From Nitrososphaeraceae archaeon (GTDB taxonomy: Archaea > Thermoproteota > Nitrososphaeria > Nitrososphaerales > Nitrososphaeraceae), in NCBI GenBank assembly GCA_031316115.1, contig JALDRC010000007.1, forward strand, positions 98,182 to 162,181: a DNA stretch of 64,000 bases, given 5' to 3'. This document shows, in pieces, positions 1 to 11,075 of the stretch (position 1 is its first letter; each line of letters opens with the position of its first letter). The position numbers were made by a program, and so were the translations under genes. Under the pieces are notes generated by a model that saw only the letters and a list, made by a program, of their open reading frames with translations, ran no database searches and had not been told where the DNA came from.

Positions 1-2
1 TA

Positions 3-686
3 CAAGATGCTCGAAAATATAGCCAAGGTACAGTTATATTGACAGACAAAATCATAGAACAATCGAAAAGACTTCTAGAGATTTTAGGGATTCCTATTAT
101 TCAGGCGCCTTCAGAAGGAGAAGCAACTGCATCTTTGTTAACAAAAAATGGAATTGTCTTTGCTTGTGGAAGCCAAGATTATGATTCATTACTTTTTGGA
201 GCAAAAAGATTGATTCGTAATTTAACAATAAGTGGAAGAAGAAAAATCCCTAACAAAAACAAATTTGTTATAGTAGAACCAGAAATTATTAGTCAATCAT
301 TGCTATTAGAAGTAACTAAATTATCATTAGAACAATTAATTGATGTAGGAATTTTAATTGGTACAGATTTCAATCCAGGAGGTTTCGAAGGAATTGGTCC
401 AAAGACAGCATTAAAACTAATTAGAGAATATGGAAAATTAGAAAATATTGATAAAATAAAAGATAGTTTGAAGAATATTTCTTATCAGGAAATCAGAGAA
501 ATTTTTCTTTATCCAATAGATATTCAAGTCAAAAATCTAGAATTTAATAAACCAGATTACGATAGAATAATAAATTTTTTGTGTGATGAAATGGATTTTT
601 CAAAGGAAAGAGTTGAGATATCTATAGAAAAATTAAAACAAGTTCAAGAAAAACGTAGTGAATCATTGGAAAAATGGTTTGGTTAA
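3..686 (+). CDS. fen: Flap endonuclease 1 (FEN1/XPG family), C-terminal part; 5' end lies outside the window
   Basis: Frame is open to the window edge; motifs APSEGEAtAS, SQDYDSLLFG, GTDFNPGGFEGIGPKTALKLI; C-terminal PIP-like SLEKWFG. Confidence 0.93.
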   Translation, partial: QDARKYSQGTVILTDKIIEQSKRLLEILGIPIIQAPSEGEATASLLTKNGIVFACGSQDYDSLLFGAKRLIRNLTISGRRKIPNKNKFVIVEPEIISQSLLLEVTKLSLEQLIDVGILIGTDFNPGGFEGIGPKTALKLIREYGKLENIDKIKDSLKNISYQEIREIFLYPIDIQVKNLEFNKPDYDRIINFLCDEMDFSKERVEISIEKLKQVQEKRSESLEKWFG

Positions 687-737
687 ATATTGTATAGATA
701 GTTCTGTTTATAGATCCTTAAAATCAATATTTCATTT

Positions 738-2372
738 TTATGTTATATTTCTTCTTTTCTTTTCTATTTTTTTTTCACTTGATAGTCTCTCTAATTTATA
801 ATTATTAAGATCAACGAATTTTATTCCTCTAGAAAGGATTGGATGTACATTTTTTAGCTTAGTAAACATCTCTTGACATATCCGACGATAATCAGGATGT
901 CCTTGTGGTGAGGTTCGTAATTCAATCATATGTGTTGCTTCTCTTAGATTCAATTTTATGAAATATGGATATCTATATGCAAAGTTTACTACATATTGTG
1001 CTTCTTCTGGATGTTCTTTAACAAGATTTTTGTATACTTCATCACATTTATACATACAATCCTTAAAATCTTTAGCAATTCCTATATCAATAATTTCTTT
1101 TGGTATATCATATCCATGTTTAGTAGACAACAGTTGTCTTTCCAAGGTAAGTATTCTATGTCTATGAAGGTCGCGAAACATACCAAAATTGGTAAACATT
1201 TCAAATGTGTAATCTGTCATTTCGAATGCTCGTCCTGGACGTTGTCTTCTGTTTGTTCTCAAACTTGTATATATATTAATAATTTTATGTCTTTCTTCTT
1301 TAGATAGAGATGTAACATAATTGGTTATTTTTGCAAGAGAATGACCTTGAGCTTGTTCATATAAAATAGCAGAAGCTATTCTGATCTCTGCATCAAAATT
1401 ATTTTCAAAATATAATAAATTGACATAATCAGGATCGTGATCTGGTATAATTTTATTGAGATGTAAACTCGTTAATTCAAGAATTGCGTTTTTTGTTTCT
1501 TTAATATAATTTTGCATTGATTTACCGTAATTACTTTTTACTCTATTTACGAATGAAGATATTGTAGAATTAAGTTCTTGGTACAGTTGATCAGCTAAGT
1601 TATTCATTTCATATAAGGAAGAAGAATACATTTTTGTAAGTAAATATTCAAATGCTCTTCCATTTCCGGTGATTCCCATGTTAGTTAATGTTGAAGCAGG
1701 CAAAATTCCACGTAAAATGTCTAAAGACTTTGATTTTATAGTATTATTATATATACGTTGTGCAGCCTTAATATCTTCGGAATCATTTAAATTATTAAAA
1801 TTTATTTCTTGGTTAGTTTGTGAATCATAGAATTGAAGATTTTCTATTGGCTCAACTTCAGAAATAAATCTTTTTAGTGGTTCAATACTCTTTGAATATG
1901 TATCAAAAGCTAAATCACAAGCTTTAGTATACAAATCAGCATATGATGAATTCATTATTTTGTTTTCCCTTAGATATTTATACTCTCCTTTAATTTTCTT
2001 ATTAAAAGAAACATATCTAGAAGATTTTTCTAAATATGATAACCCTATTCTATGATCCTGAATATTTTTAGCAGCTACATTAGAGATTGATTCTATGGCT
2101 ATTTGTGATTCTCCCAATTCTGCAACAGAGTCATCACCATATTCTAATAGAACCTTTTTATAAAATTCCTCACCTCGATTGGGATTTTTGATAAATTCAT
2201 CTAAAAATATCCTACGCATTGTTTTATCAGATCTAGAATATCTTGACATTAATGCACCACGATCCACCTGTTTAGGTGTTATTATAGAAAAAACCGGTTT
2301 ATCTGTATTAGAAAAGTGTAATGTGAGAATTCGTTTTTCTTCTTCTAAAAAGGAGTCCTCTAAATTAACCAA
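738..2372 (-). CDS. ThyX-like (flavin-dependent thymidylate synthase family) protein, long archaeal two-domain form
   Basis: 544 aa; [33 protein letters not shown] and [10 protein letters not shown] resemble ThyX substrate-binding motifs. Confidence 0.7.
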   Translation of the reverse strand: MVNLEDSFLEEEKRILTLHFSNTDKPVFSIITPKQVDRGALMSRYSRSDKTMRRIFLDEFIKNPNRGEEFYKKVLLEYGDDSVAELGESQIAIESISNVAAKNIQDHRIGLSYLEKSSRYVSFNKKIKGEYKYLRENKIMNSSYADLYTKACDLAFDTYSKSIEPLKRFISEVEPIENLQFYDSQTNQEINFNNLNDSEDIKAAQRIYNNTIKSKSLDILRGILPASTLTNMGITGNGRAFEYLLTKMYSSSLYEMNNLADQLYQELNSTISSFVNRVKSNYGKSMQNYIKETKNAILELTSLHLNKIIPDHDPDYVNLLYFENNFDAEIRIASAILYEQAQGHSLAKITNYVTSLSKEERHKIINIYTSLRTNRRQRPGRAFEMTDYTFEMFTNFGMFRDLHRHRILTLERQLLSTKHGYDIPKEIIDIGIAKDFKDCMYKCDEVYKNLVKEHPEEAQYVVNFAYRYPYFIKLNLREATHMIELRTSPQGHPDYRRICQEMFTKLKNVHPILSRGIKFVDLNNYKLERLSSEKKIEKKRRNIT

Positions 2373-2564
2373 TTACATAAGAAATTAATATTTGAGTTTA
2401 ATAAATTAACCAATATTTCGTTAAATTATCAATTAGAGAAATAGTTGTTTGAAATTTTTAATTTTAATTAGTAGATTTAAAGAAGAATAATCATATATCA
2501 ATGATAAAAGCTAATTAGAGATTTAGTTTGTAACTTTTAAAAATAAAATAAAAATAGTTGGAAC

Positions 2565-2858
2565 TTAACCTTCTTCCCAACCTTTGTTAAATAATGCGTT
2601 CTTCTTCAATGGGATTGGTTGTCCTGGTGTATAATCCATTGGTCTCATCCAGAAAATTGCCTTTGTTGGACAGACACCTATACATGCACCATCAGAGATG
2701 CATCGTTCTGGATAAAATACAAAGGCCTTTCCTCTTTTCCAGCCTTCTACTGGTTTTACTCTAAGAACATCTGGACCAAGAGCAGTACAAATTTCTACAC
2801 ATAGTGCGCATCCAATACAATGTTGTTCACTAATATCTGGAATTATTGCTACTGGCAT
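2565..2858 (-). CDS. 2x[4Fe-4S] ferredoxin-type protein
   Basis: 97 aa with CIGCALCVEIC and CISDGACIGVCP clusters. Confidence 0.88.
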   Translation of the reverse strand: MPVAIIPDISEQHCIGCALCVEICTALGPDVLRVKPVEGWKRGKAFVFYPERCISDGACIGVCPTKAIFWMRPMDYTPGQPIPLKKNALFNKGWEEG

Positions 2859-2987
2859 TTTAATTCTGTTGTTCGATCCTTTTTGAAACTATTTAAACCC
2901 TATGTCAAATGTATAACAGTGATATAATATTTTTAATTATAATTGTATAATTATAATATATTCACTTAAATTTTAACAAAATCCAAT

Positions 2988-3479
2988 TCATATAGATATT
3001 ATAGATAATTTAGAGGTATTAGTGATATTATTTTCTTTTATAAAACCTGATGATGATACTACAATATATTTAGAAGGAATTGTAGTTTTGAAAGTACATT
3101 TTTGAGGATCGAGTATATTTTCACAGGGTTTAGCGTTTTTTATCATATACACAAGATTTCCATTTTCATCGAACCACATAATATCTAAATTGTACACTAT
3201 ATTTATCAACCATAATTCATGATAATCTAATTTTGGATAAACAAGAATCATTGCAGAGTTTGGTTGAAATTTATCTTCTCTAAATGTTAACCATCTTTGT
3301 CTTTCAGCATCAGATTCTGCTATTTCTACATTTATAACAGAATTGTCTATTTTTATTGTTCCTTTATCGAAATCAATCGATCGGTTTTTAATTTCATCGG
3401 GCATGAAAATGATTCCTGCTAAACCTATAGAAAATGATACAAGAGCAGCTGGTATCAATACAGCTGCCTTTCTAACCAA
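2988..3479 (-). CDS. DUF192 family protein with N-terminal membrane anchor/signal
   Basis: IEIAESDAERQRWLTFREDKFQPNSAMILVYP...IMWFDENGNLVYMIKNAKPC resembles the DUF192 pattern. Confidence 0.75.
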   Translation of the reverse strand: MVRKAAVLIPAALVSFSIGLAGIIFMPDEIKNRSIDFDKGTIKIDNSVINVEIAESDAERQRWLTFREDKFQPNSAMILVYPKLDYHELWLINIVYNLDIMWFDENGNLVYMIKNAKPCENILDPQKCTFKTTIPSKYIVVSSSGFIKENNITNTSKLSIISI

Positions 3480-3565
3480 TTTAAATGATATAAATAATGT
3501 CTTTGATTTGAATTTTTCTTTGATGTAGATGTATAGACATTGAAAAGTTTTGTTATTTATGTCAA

Positions 3566-5494
3566 TTATTTTTTATTTATTTCATTATAGATTTTTTGAA
3601 TTTCTTCAAGTGATGTTCCATCTTCTAATGTTGTAGTATCGCCTGTTGGTACTCCAATTACAATCGATTTTAGTAATCTTCTCATAATTTTTCCACTTCT
3701 TGTTTTAGGAAGTTTGTTTACAAAGTGAATTTCATCTGGAGTTGCAATTGGCCCTATTTTTTTTCGTAAATGTTTAATTAATTCCCGATGAAGTTTTTCT
3801 GATTCAAAATAGCCTTTTCTTAATACTATAAATGCTATAATAGATTCTCCTTTTGTGTTATTAGGCTTACTTATTACTGCTGCTTCTGCAACAGATTTAT
3901 GGGATACGAAGGTACTTTCTAATTCAGTAGAACCTAATCTGTGTCCAGATATCTTTATCACGTCATCAGATCTTCCTAATAACCAAAAATAAGATTCATT
4001 GTCCATTGTTGCATAATCTCCTGTAAAATAACAAAGTTTATTTTCAAATTTTTTCCAGTAATTATTTCTATATTTTTTATTATTTTTCCATAATGTTTGA
4101 AGCATTCCCGGCCAAGGTTTTTTAATTACAAGATATCCTTTTTGATTTTTGGATAAATATTTATTTTCTTCATTCACTATACCTAGATCAATTCCAGGGA
4201 TAGGAAACATGGCAGAACCCGGTTTCATGGATAAAATTTCGATACCAGTACAATGACTAACCATTATTCCTCCAGTTTCTGTTTGCCACCAAGTATCTAC
4301 AATAGCACATTTTTCCTTTCCAATATTGGTGAAGTACCACATCCAGACTTCAGGATTTATTGGTTCCCCAACTGTTCCTAATAATCTTAGGGAAGATAAA
4401 TCAAAGGAATGAGGAATTTCATTTCCATAACGCATATACATTCTAAGGGCCGTAGGTGTAGTATATAATATAGTTACCCCATATTTTTCAACTAGGGACC
4501 AATACCGATCTGGTTTAGGATAATCAGGGGTTCCTTCATAAATTAGTTCTGTAACTCCATGCATCAACGGTGCATAAACAATATAGCTATGTCCTGTAAT
4601 CCAACCAATATCAGCCGTACAAAAGAAAATATCTTGTTTATTAAAATCAAATACCCATTTTGCTGTAGAATAAAGATGTGTTAAGTATCCACCAGTTCCA
4701 TGAACGACTCCTTTTGGTTTTCCTGTTGTTCCAGAAGTATACAAAATAAAAAGTGGATGGCTACTTTCAACTTGTTGGGGTTTACAGTAAGATTTTTGAT
4801 TTTTAATTATATCATGCCACCATACATCTTGCTTTCCCATTTTGATAGAATTTGAGCTTCTTTTGAAGACAATTACATTTTGTATTGATGGAAGGTCATC
4901 AATTGTCTGATCTACTATTTTCTTTAGTTCTACTATCTTTCCTCTTCTAAACCCACGATCTGCTGTAACAATTATTTTCGATTGTGCATCATTTACTCTA
5001 TCAGCTAATGCTTGGGAACTAAAACCAGAAAAAATAATGTTATGTATAGCTCCAATACGCGAGCATGCTAACATTGCTATGAGAAGTTCTGGAGTCATTG
5101 TCAGATAAATGGTTACACGATCTCCTTTAGAAACCCCAAGACTTTTTAATGCATTAGAAAATTGATTAACTTTTTGATATAACTGATAATATGTTAATAT
5201 TCTAGTTTCCTCATTATCTCCTTCCCAAAATAATGCAACTTTGTTTTTATTCTCTGATTCTACATGTTTATCTAAACAGTTGACTGAAGCATTTAATAAT
5301 CCACCAACGAACCACTTAGCAAATGGTGGGTTCCATTCAAGTATTTTATCCCATTGTTTATACCATACTAATTTTTTTGCTTCTTCTGCCCAAAATTCTT
5401 CTATGTTAATTAATGAGTGATTTCTTTTTTTTTTAAATGCTCCCTTTTCCAAAGTAATTTTAAAATTATTATTTATATAATCATTTTCAAGCAT
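3566..5494 (-). CDS. acs: Acetyl-CoA synthetase / acyl-CoA synthetase (AMP-forming)
   Basis: 642 aa; YTSGTTGKPKGVVHGTGGYL, DTWWQTETGG, YFTGDYA, KTRSGKIMRR motifs. Confidence 0.93.
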   Translation of the reverse strand: MLENDYINNNFKITLEKGAFKKKRNHSLINIEEFWAEEAKKLVWYKQWDKILEWNPPFAKWFVGGLLNASVNCLDKHVESENKNKVALFWEGDNEETRILTYYQLYQKVNQFSNALKSLGVSKGDRVTIYLTMTPELLIAMLACSRIGAIHNIIFSGFSSQALADRVNDAQSKIIVTADRGFRRGKIVELKKIVDQTIDDLPSIQNVIVFKRSSNSIKMGKQDVWWHDIIKNQKSYCKPQQVESSHPLFILYTSGTTGKPKGVVHGTGGYLTHLYSTAKWVFDFNKQDIFFCTADIGWITGHSYIVYAPLMHGVTELIYEGTPDYPKPDRYWSLVEKYGVTILYTTPTALRMYMRYGNEIPHSFDLSSLRLLGTVGEPINPEVWMWYFTNIGKEKCAIVDTWWQTETGGIMVSHCTGIEILSMKPGSAMFPIPGIDLGIVNEENKYLSKNQKGYLVIKKPWPGMLQTLWKNNKKYRNNYWKKFENKLCYFTGDYATMDNESYFWLLGRSDDVIKISGHRLGSTELESTFVSHKSVAEAAVISKPNNTKGESIIAFIVLRKGYFESEKLHRELIKHLRKKIGPIATPDEIHFVNKLPKTRSGKIMRRLLKSIVIGVPTGDTTTLEDGTSLEEIQKIYNEINKK

Positions 5495-5719
5495 TAATAT
5501 ATTAAAAACAAATAATCATTAATTAATTATTATATTTTTAACACTAATTAATTTATTAAATTTAACTTTTAATTTTAAATTTCTAAACTGCAAAAATTTG
5601 CTTAATTTTATAAATATAATAAGTAAATAAATTACTATTTTAACATTTTTTAGCCAATTTACTCTTCGAATAGAATAATGTTATACTACATTCTGGCATT
5701 ATATTAAAATAAATAATTA

Positions 5720-5992
5720 TTGTGTATGATGATCGTGAAATACAGAAGTAGAACAGAAATAGTAGCAATGATACTAGAGGCAGCTAATGGAGGAGCAACC
5801 AAGACAAAAATTATGTACAAAGCTTTCCTGAGTTATGCACAATTAAGAGAGTATCTTTCTGTTTTGATTGAAAACAATCTTTTAGAGTATCTTGATGGAA
5901 CTCAAACCTACAAGACAACAGAAAAAGGATTAAATTTCCTCAAGATGCATAATGAGATTGGAGAATTATTACAAACTCCAGTTAAATTCTAA
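5720..5992 (+). CDS. Winged-helix DNA-binding protein
   Basis: 90 aa; RSRTEIVAMILEAANGGATKTKIMYKAFLSYAQLREYLSVLIENNLLEY...YKTTEKGLNFL typical archaeal wHTH. Confidence 0.85.
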   Translation: MCMMIVKYRSRTEIVAMILEAANGGATKTKIMYKAFLSYAQLREYLSVLIENNLLEYLDGTQTYKTTEKGLNFLKMHNEIGELLQTPVKF

Positions 5993-6149
5993 GCGATTGT
6001 TAAAAACAGATACTCTTTTTATTTTTTCAATTATTGGCCTTTTGAAGAATTTAAGCTCTAGTTATATTTAATCAAAATATTTTAAATAGTCAATTAATAA
6101 GTAGATTTAGTTTTAATATAGTTCTATAAAAAAAAATAAAAAGAAATTT

Positions 6150-7115
6150 TTAGCTATTAATCACTTGATCTAACCAATTAGTTTCGTTTTCATTATCACT
6201 TGAGTAGTAAGATTTTTCTTTATTCGGTTTAGTATTTGAATTTGATGGAGTTGAACTTTCTTTGTATTGTTCTATTTCTTTGTTTGTATCAAGATTCGTA
6301 TCTTGATTATTTTCAATTGTCTGAGTGGTAGTAGAAGACTCTGGATTAACAGAATATGAGATATTTTCAATTGTCTGAGTGGTAGTAGAAGACTCTGGAT
6401 TAACAGAATCTACATTTTTGTCTAGATTTGTATTGTTATCCATAGTATTTTCAGTTAGTAATTCATCTGATTTCTTTTTTTCTATTTCATTTTTTTGTGG
6501 TAAAGTAGGTGGTGGTAATGTATTTTCTAAATTCTGCTCTTCGAGTCTAATCTTTATATTACTAATTTCTTCCCTTTCTAAGTTTATATGATCCATTAAT
6601 TCTTTTGTATATTGAGTAACTTGGAGATAAGTCTCTTCTGTTATTTCATGACTTTTATATTGTAATTTGGAATCAAATAAAATTGATTTAATGTCTTTAG
6701 TTAATTTGTCTAATTCAGTAATTCGTTCAATTAACTTTTGTTTAATTGATTTTTCTTTATCTTCTAAATCTTTTAATTTTTTTTCATATTTTGAGTAAAC
6801 TATTTCAGCATCATCTTTCATCGAATCATCTTCCTCAACTAATTGTTGTAATGCTTTGATTCTTTTTAGAGTCAGATTTTTTTGTCTGAATAATTTCTGA
6901 GCATCTAGCCTCCATCGTGGAATGAAAATTACATAATTTCCTTGAACTAATAATTGTTCATAAGGTAATGGTTTTAGACCTGAATCCCCACAATCTACGC
7001 TAACGGATTCAATAGAACCATCAGTATCTGTTAAAATTCCTATGACTGTTCCCATAAGTGTACCATACATGTCCTTAACTTGTTTACCTACAAATTCCAG
7101 CTTTAGTTCGCTCAT
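6150..7115 (-). CDS. cdvA: CdvA-like cell division protein (PRC-barrel + coiled coil + Ser/Thr-rich tail)
   Basis: N-terminal PRC-barrel (VGKQVKDMYGTLMGTVIGILTDTDGSIESVSVDCG), long coiled coil, low-complexity C-terminal tail. Confidence 0.75.
   Translation of the reverse strand: MSELKLEFVGKQVKDMYGTLMGTVIGILTDTDGSIESVSVDCGDSGLKPLPYEQLLVQGNYVIFIPRWRLDAQKLFRQKNLTLKRIKALQQLVEEDDSMKDDAEIVYSKYEKKLKDLEDKEKSIKQKLIERITELDKLTKDIKSILFDSKLQYKSHEITEETYLQVTQYTKELMDHINLEREEISNIKIRLEEQNLENTLPPPTLPQKNEIEKKKSDELLTENTMDNNTNLDKNVDSVNPESSTTTQTIENISYSVNPESSTTTQTIENNQDTNLDTNKEIEQYKESSTPSNSNTKPNKEKSYYSSDNENETNWLDQVINS
6309..6409 (-). repeat. Two copies of a 47-bp direct repeat (period 54 bp) inside the cdvA-like gene
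   Basis: attttcaattgtctgagtggtagtagaagactctggattaacagaat at 6309-6355 and 6363-6409; encodes SVNPESSTTTQTIEN twice. Confidence 0.95.
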
Positions 7116-7274
7116 AAAAACTCGTTTAGAAAATTATATAATGACAAGAATGTCAAAATTATTGTATTATTTTGTCATATTGTTTTTTACCAAGATGATA
7201 ATCAATTTTTTTAATTGTTAGATCTATTTTCTAAAAAATTATGATATTATTAGGCCCTGATTCTTTATTCTAAT

Positions 7275-7994
7275 ATGTCAAAAAAATTATTTGTTGTAGG
7301 AGTAGGTCCTGGAAACAATAAATATATTACAGATATAGCAAGAGAAAAAATCCAGTTATCAAATTACATTGTTGGTTATAAATATACCTTAAAAATTATT
7401 GAACATCTTTTTGATAAAAATAATCAGTGTATCTATGAAGTAAATATGAAAAATCAAGAGGCAACGTATCAAAATATATATAAGAAAATGAGGGATGGGG
7501 AATTTTGCTTAATTCCCTTTACAGGCGATGTAAATTTTTCTGAATCGGAGGTTGTGGATCGTTTATTAGAGATTTTTGGAGATGAAAATGTCGAAATTAT
7601 TCCTGGTATTAGTTCTATCCAAATTGCCTCTTCGAAATCAAGAGTTCCCATAGATAAATCTCATATAATAAGTTTTCATGTTACATCTGATATAAAATTA
7701 AAAAAAATTGAATTAATAAAAGCAGTTTTAGATAGAAAAAATGTTATTTTGGTTCCTAGACCTTGGCCAAATAATTTATCAAAAAATTTTATGCAATCTG
7801 ATATTGCTTTTTATTTAAAAAGCAATGGAATCAAAACTTCGGAAATAGATGTATGGGTTTTTGAATATTTGACAGATTCGGAAAAAGAGAGGATTTTTAG
7901 AGGAAAACTATCTGATTTAGAAAATAAAAAATTCAGTGATCTTTCTGTTATGGTAATTGATCAGAACAACAGACAAACCTATTTAGAAGTTTAA
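7275..7994 (+). CDS. cbiE: Cobalt-precorrin methyltransferase, probably CbiE-type
   Basis: VVGVGPGNNKYITDIAREKI, IPFTGDVNFSES, EIIPGISSIQIASSKSRVP motifs of tetrapyrrole methylases. Confidence 0.75.
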   Translation: MSKKLFVVGVGPGNNKYITDIAREKIQLSNYIVGYKYTLKIIEHLFDKNNQCIYEVNMKNQEATYQNIYKKMRDGEFCLIPFTGDVNFSESEVVDRLLEIFGDENVEIIPGISSIQIASSKSRVPIDKSHIISFHVTSDIKLKKIELIKAVLDRKNVILVPRPWPNNLSKNFMQSDIAFYLKSNGIKTSEIDVWVFEYLTDSEKERIFRGKLSDLENKKFSDLSVMVIDQNNRQTYLEV

Positions 7995-8025
7995 AAATGA
8001 AATAAATATAGTTTTTTATTTTATT

Positions 8026-8763
8026 TTATTTTATTCCAGGAAGATTGTTTTCTCTTATTATATTACTAAAATAATTCATTTGTTGTTCCATAAATTTTTT
8101 TCTTTTTTCTTCTTCATCTAAATCTGATAGATCAATAAAAGAGAGATTTAATATTCTCAATAAGACTTTTAGTATCTCTTGAGCTGTTTTTGGTTGAATT
8201 ACATTGGGATTATCTATTTCTCCTAAAATACAAATACCATCTAAATTATGTTCCTGAGCTATTCCTAATATTAGACCATTAAACCCTGTTATTTGTCCAA
8301 CATCATCAAGAACTTGTATTTTTTGATTTTCTAGCGATTTTATAAGATTTATTTTATTAACTGCTACATAGACAACTTTTTCAATAGTATTTACTGGTTT
8401 TAAGGAAGCTCCAAATGAATATAAAGTTTTTACATTAAATAATTTAGCTATCTTTACAACTTCATAACATATCTCATATAATCTTCTAGGATCAGAAGGA
8501 TTAAAATCTCCGGTAAAGATTATAATATTATATTTCGTATTAGCATAAAATTTATAGCTAGATTGTGTATAATTAATAAGACCATTTTTATAAGTTACGA
8601 AATTGGGCCAGAAAGCAAAAATTTCTGCGAAAAGCTTGGTTTCAATCTTATCTAATAATAATTTTTGGCATAGTCCTGCTACATTTCCCATGTCTGGAAG
8701 TGCTGCTATTATATCTGGATTTTTTTTAAAGCTAGGCTTATAATGAATTTTTGTTCCTTCCAT
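8026..8763 (-). CDS. PAC2 family protein (proteasome assembly chaperone-like)
   Basis: 245 aa; IIAALPDMGNVAGLCQKLLLDKI, IIFTGDFNPSD..RLYEICYEVVKIAKLFNVKTLYSFGA. Confidence 0.8.
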   Translation of the reverse strand: MEGTKIHYKPSFKKNPDIIAALPDMGNVAGLCQKLLLDKIETKLFAEIFAFWPNFVTYKNGLINYTQSSYKFYANTKYNIIIFTGDFNPSDPRRLYEICYEVVKIAKLFNVKTLYSFGASLKPVNTIEKVVYVAVNKINLIKSLENQKIQVLDDVGQITGFNGLILGIAQEHNLDGICILGEIDNPNVIQPKTAQEILKVLLRILNLSFIDLSDLDEEEKRKKFMEQQMNYFSNIIRENNLPGIK

Positions 8764-8853
8764 TTTTTCTTCCTACCAGTTTTTAATGTATTGAATAAGA
8801 AATATAAATTAAAAGAAATTGAATTTATAAATATTTATAAAAAAGTTTAGAAA

Positions 8854-9372
8854 TTAGATAGGTCCTTTTGTAAATTGTTCAATCATATTCCATTCAATAA
8901 CAGCACCTATCAACAAAAGAGAAACGACAATTATAATCTCTATTACTGTTGGTTTGAGAAATCGATTCCAGGGAATTTTTTTTATAAAATAATCATGAAT
9001 TATCATTGCGCTTCTTGATATAGCTAATCCATAAGAAAAAATTTCTAGTATACCAAAAGGAGTTATAAGGATTGCCAAAGGAGAAATATTTTGAAGTGTT
9101 ACATTGTTTTCTGCAATGGCACTAAAAACTAATCCAGTACCAAATCCAGAGAAGATTCCAATACCTATTCCAAGTCCTGGGATAAACATTCCTAGTGCTA
9201 TAATAATATTATTAAAAAATATACCAACTTCATCAATTCCTTTTATCTTTTCTTCAAATTGTTCTTTTATTATCTTTGACTCATCTAAGTTAATATTGGT
9301 GTTTGCACCAAAAAAATACGAAATTATAAAAACTATCATTCCAATGACAAGATAAAATATCCGAGTTTTCAA
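8854..9372 (-). CDS. SpoIIM/DUF95-like integral membrane protein
   Basis: 172 aa; NNIIIALGMFIPGLGIGIGIFSGFGTGLVFSAIAENN ... GILEIFSYGLAISRSAMI. Confidence 0.75.
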   Translation of the reverse strand: MKTRIFYLVIGMIVFIISYFFGANTNINLDESKIIKEQFEEKIKGIDEVGIFFNNIIIALGMFIPGLGIGIGIFSGFGTGLVFSAIAENNVTLQNISPLAILITPFGILEIFSYGLAISRSAMIIHDYFIKKIPWNRFLKPTVIEIIIVVSLLLIGAVIEWNMIEQFTKGPI

Positions 9373-9470
9373 TATCGTGCTTGTTTACTGAAGATTTTTA
9401 TGGTAATAAGACTCTTTGTTAAGTAATAGAAATATAATTAAATAAGTTTGGTCTATCGTATCTCTTACAA

Positions 9471-11075
9471 TTGTCTATACAAAAAGAAATATCAAATGTA
9501 TTATCTTTTATTTCAGCTAATGGTTATCAGATTCATCCTAATGCTTTTATTTTTTTAAAAGATATTGATTCTAATCTGATGAATGTCGTTCAACAAGTTG
9601 TAAAATATAAAAAACAAAATAAGGATAATTCAGTTATTAGTATTGATGATCTAAAAATTTTTAATACATCTGAATATAATTATGATGTCAAAAAAAATAA
9701 AGTAAAATCTAATATTAAAAGCTCGACCATATACAAATCGATAAATTCATCTATAAATGATGAAAGTTATAGTTTAAAAGATTCTTTTAAAGTAATTTTT
9801 GATTCTACCAAGTCTATTAATCCTGGAGAGGGAATTACTGGTTTTAGCTCACTTTTTAATAGTCGTTTCACGAAATCTCTAAAAATTTTGTCTTTAAGGC
9901 CAGATAGTAAAAGGATTAATAAAATTGCTTTTGTAAAGAAAAATCAAAAAATGAATAAACAACACACTAAGACAAAAAGTGAATATAATTTTAATCAAAT
10001 AGAAAATAATACTAATTCTTTTGGAACAAATTCTTCTGTAATTGCAGGTTTATTGATGTCAAAACGATCGAAAAGAAATAGTATTGAATTAACAATCGAT
10101 GACCAATCTGGAATTATTAATATATTAGCTGTTACGGATGAAACAATGAAGATTGTCTCTAAATTAACACTTGACCAAATGGTTATGTTAGAAATTGAAA
10201 ATAAAGGAGTAAATTATATTGTAAAAAATGTTTATTCTCCTGATATTCCAGATCATATTCCAAATAGGAGTAAAACTGAATCCTATGTTGTTTTAATATC
10301 TGATCTTCATGTTGGAAGTAAATATTTTAAAGAAATCGAATTTTTAAGATTTTTAAATTGGTTGAATTCTTCAGATAATGAAATTGTAAGTAAAATTAAA
10401 TTTGTTTGTATATGTGGAGATTTGATAGATGGTGTAGGAATATTTCCTAATCAAGATAAAGAATTAAAATTAAATAATATATATAAACAAATCAATCATT
10501 TGACTAAATTATTAGAACAAATACCTGACAGAATTCAAGTATTTGTCATTCCTGGAAATCATGATCCTGGTAGAAGAGCATTACCACAACCTGCAATACC
10601 AAGAAAAGATTCTGGAAAATTATATTCCTTTAAAAATTTTGTAATGTTAGGAAATCCTAGTCTTCTAGAGTTAGATGGAGTAAAAATTTTGATGTACCAT
10701 GGTCAAGGATTAGATGATATTATTGCTACTACACCTGGTTTAAGTTATTCTAATCCTGCTGACGCGATGAAAATATTACTTAAAGCAAGACATTTATCTC
10801 CAATTTATGGCCAGCGAACACCTATTTCTCCAGAGCTAGAAGATATGATGGTAATAAGTGATATACCAGATATACTTCATTCTGGTCATATTCATGTTAT
10901 GGATGTTCAAAATTATAGAGGTACTTTAATTGTAAATTCTGGTACATGGCAAAATCAAACACCTTTCCAACAAACAATGGGAATAACTCCTACACCAGGA
11001 ATAGCTATTTTAGTTAATCTTGCAACTCTTCGTCCTTTCCAAATCAATTTTAATCAAGAATATTTATCAATGTAA
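9471..11075 (+). CDS. polB: DNA polymerase II (PolD) small subunit DP1
   Basis: 534 aa; calcineurin-like ISDLHVGSKYF, CGDLIDGVG, VIPGNHDPGRRALPQP, SGHIHVMD, NSGTWQNQTPFQ. Confidence 0.93.
   Translation: MSIQKEISNVLSFISANGYQIHPNAFIFLKDIDSNLMNVVQQVVKYKKQNKDNSVISIDDLKIFNTSEYNYDVKKNKVKSNIKSSTIYKSINSSINDESYSLKDSFKVIFDSTKSINPGEGITGFSSLFNSRFTKSLKILSLRPDSKRINKIAFVKKNQKMNKQHTKTKSEYNFNQIENNTNSFGTNSSVIAGLLMSKRSKRNSIELTIDDQSGIINILAVTDETMKIVSKLTLDQMVMLEIENKGVNYIVKNVYSPDIPDHIPNRSKTESYVVLISDLHVGSKYFKEIEFLRFLNWLNSSDNEIVSKIKFVCICGDLIDGVGIFPNQDKELKLNNIYKQINHLTKLLEQIPDRIQVFVIPGNHDPGRRALPQPAIPRKDSGKLYSFKNFVMLGNPSLLELDGVKILMYHGQGLDDIIATTPGLSYSNPADAMKILLKARHLSPIYGQRTPISPELEDMMVISDIPDILHSGHIHVMDVQNYRGTLIVNSGTWQNQTPFQQTMGITPTPGIAILVNLATLRPFQINFNQEYLSM

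Noticed and set aside
996-1307. ORFs on the opposite strand of the ThyX-like gene (also 958-1167, 2179-2388)
   Set aside because: Fully antisense to a convincing long CDS, with composition typical of shadow ORFs.
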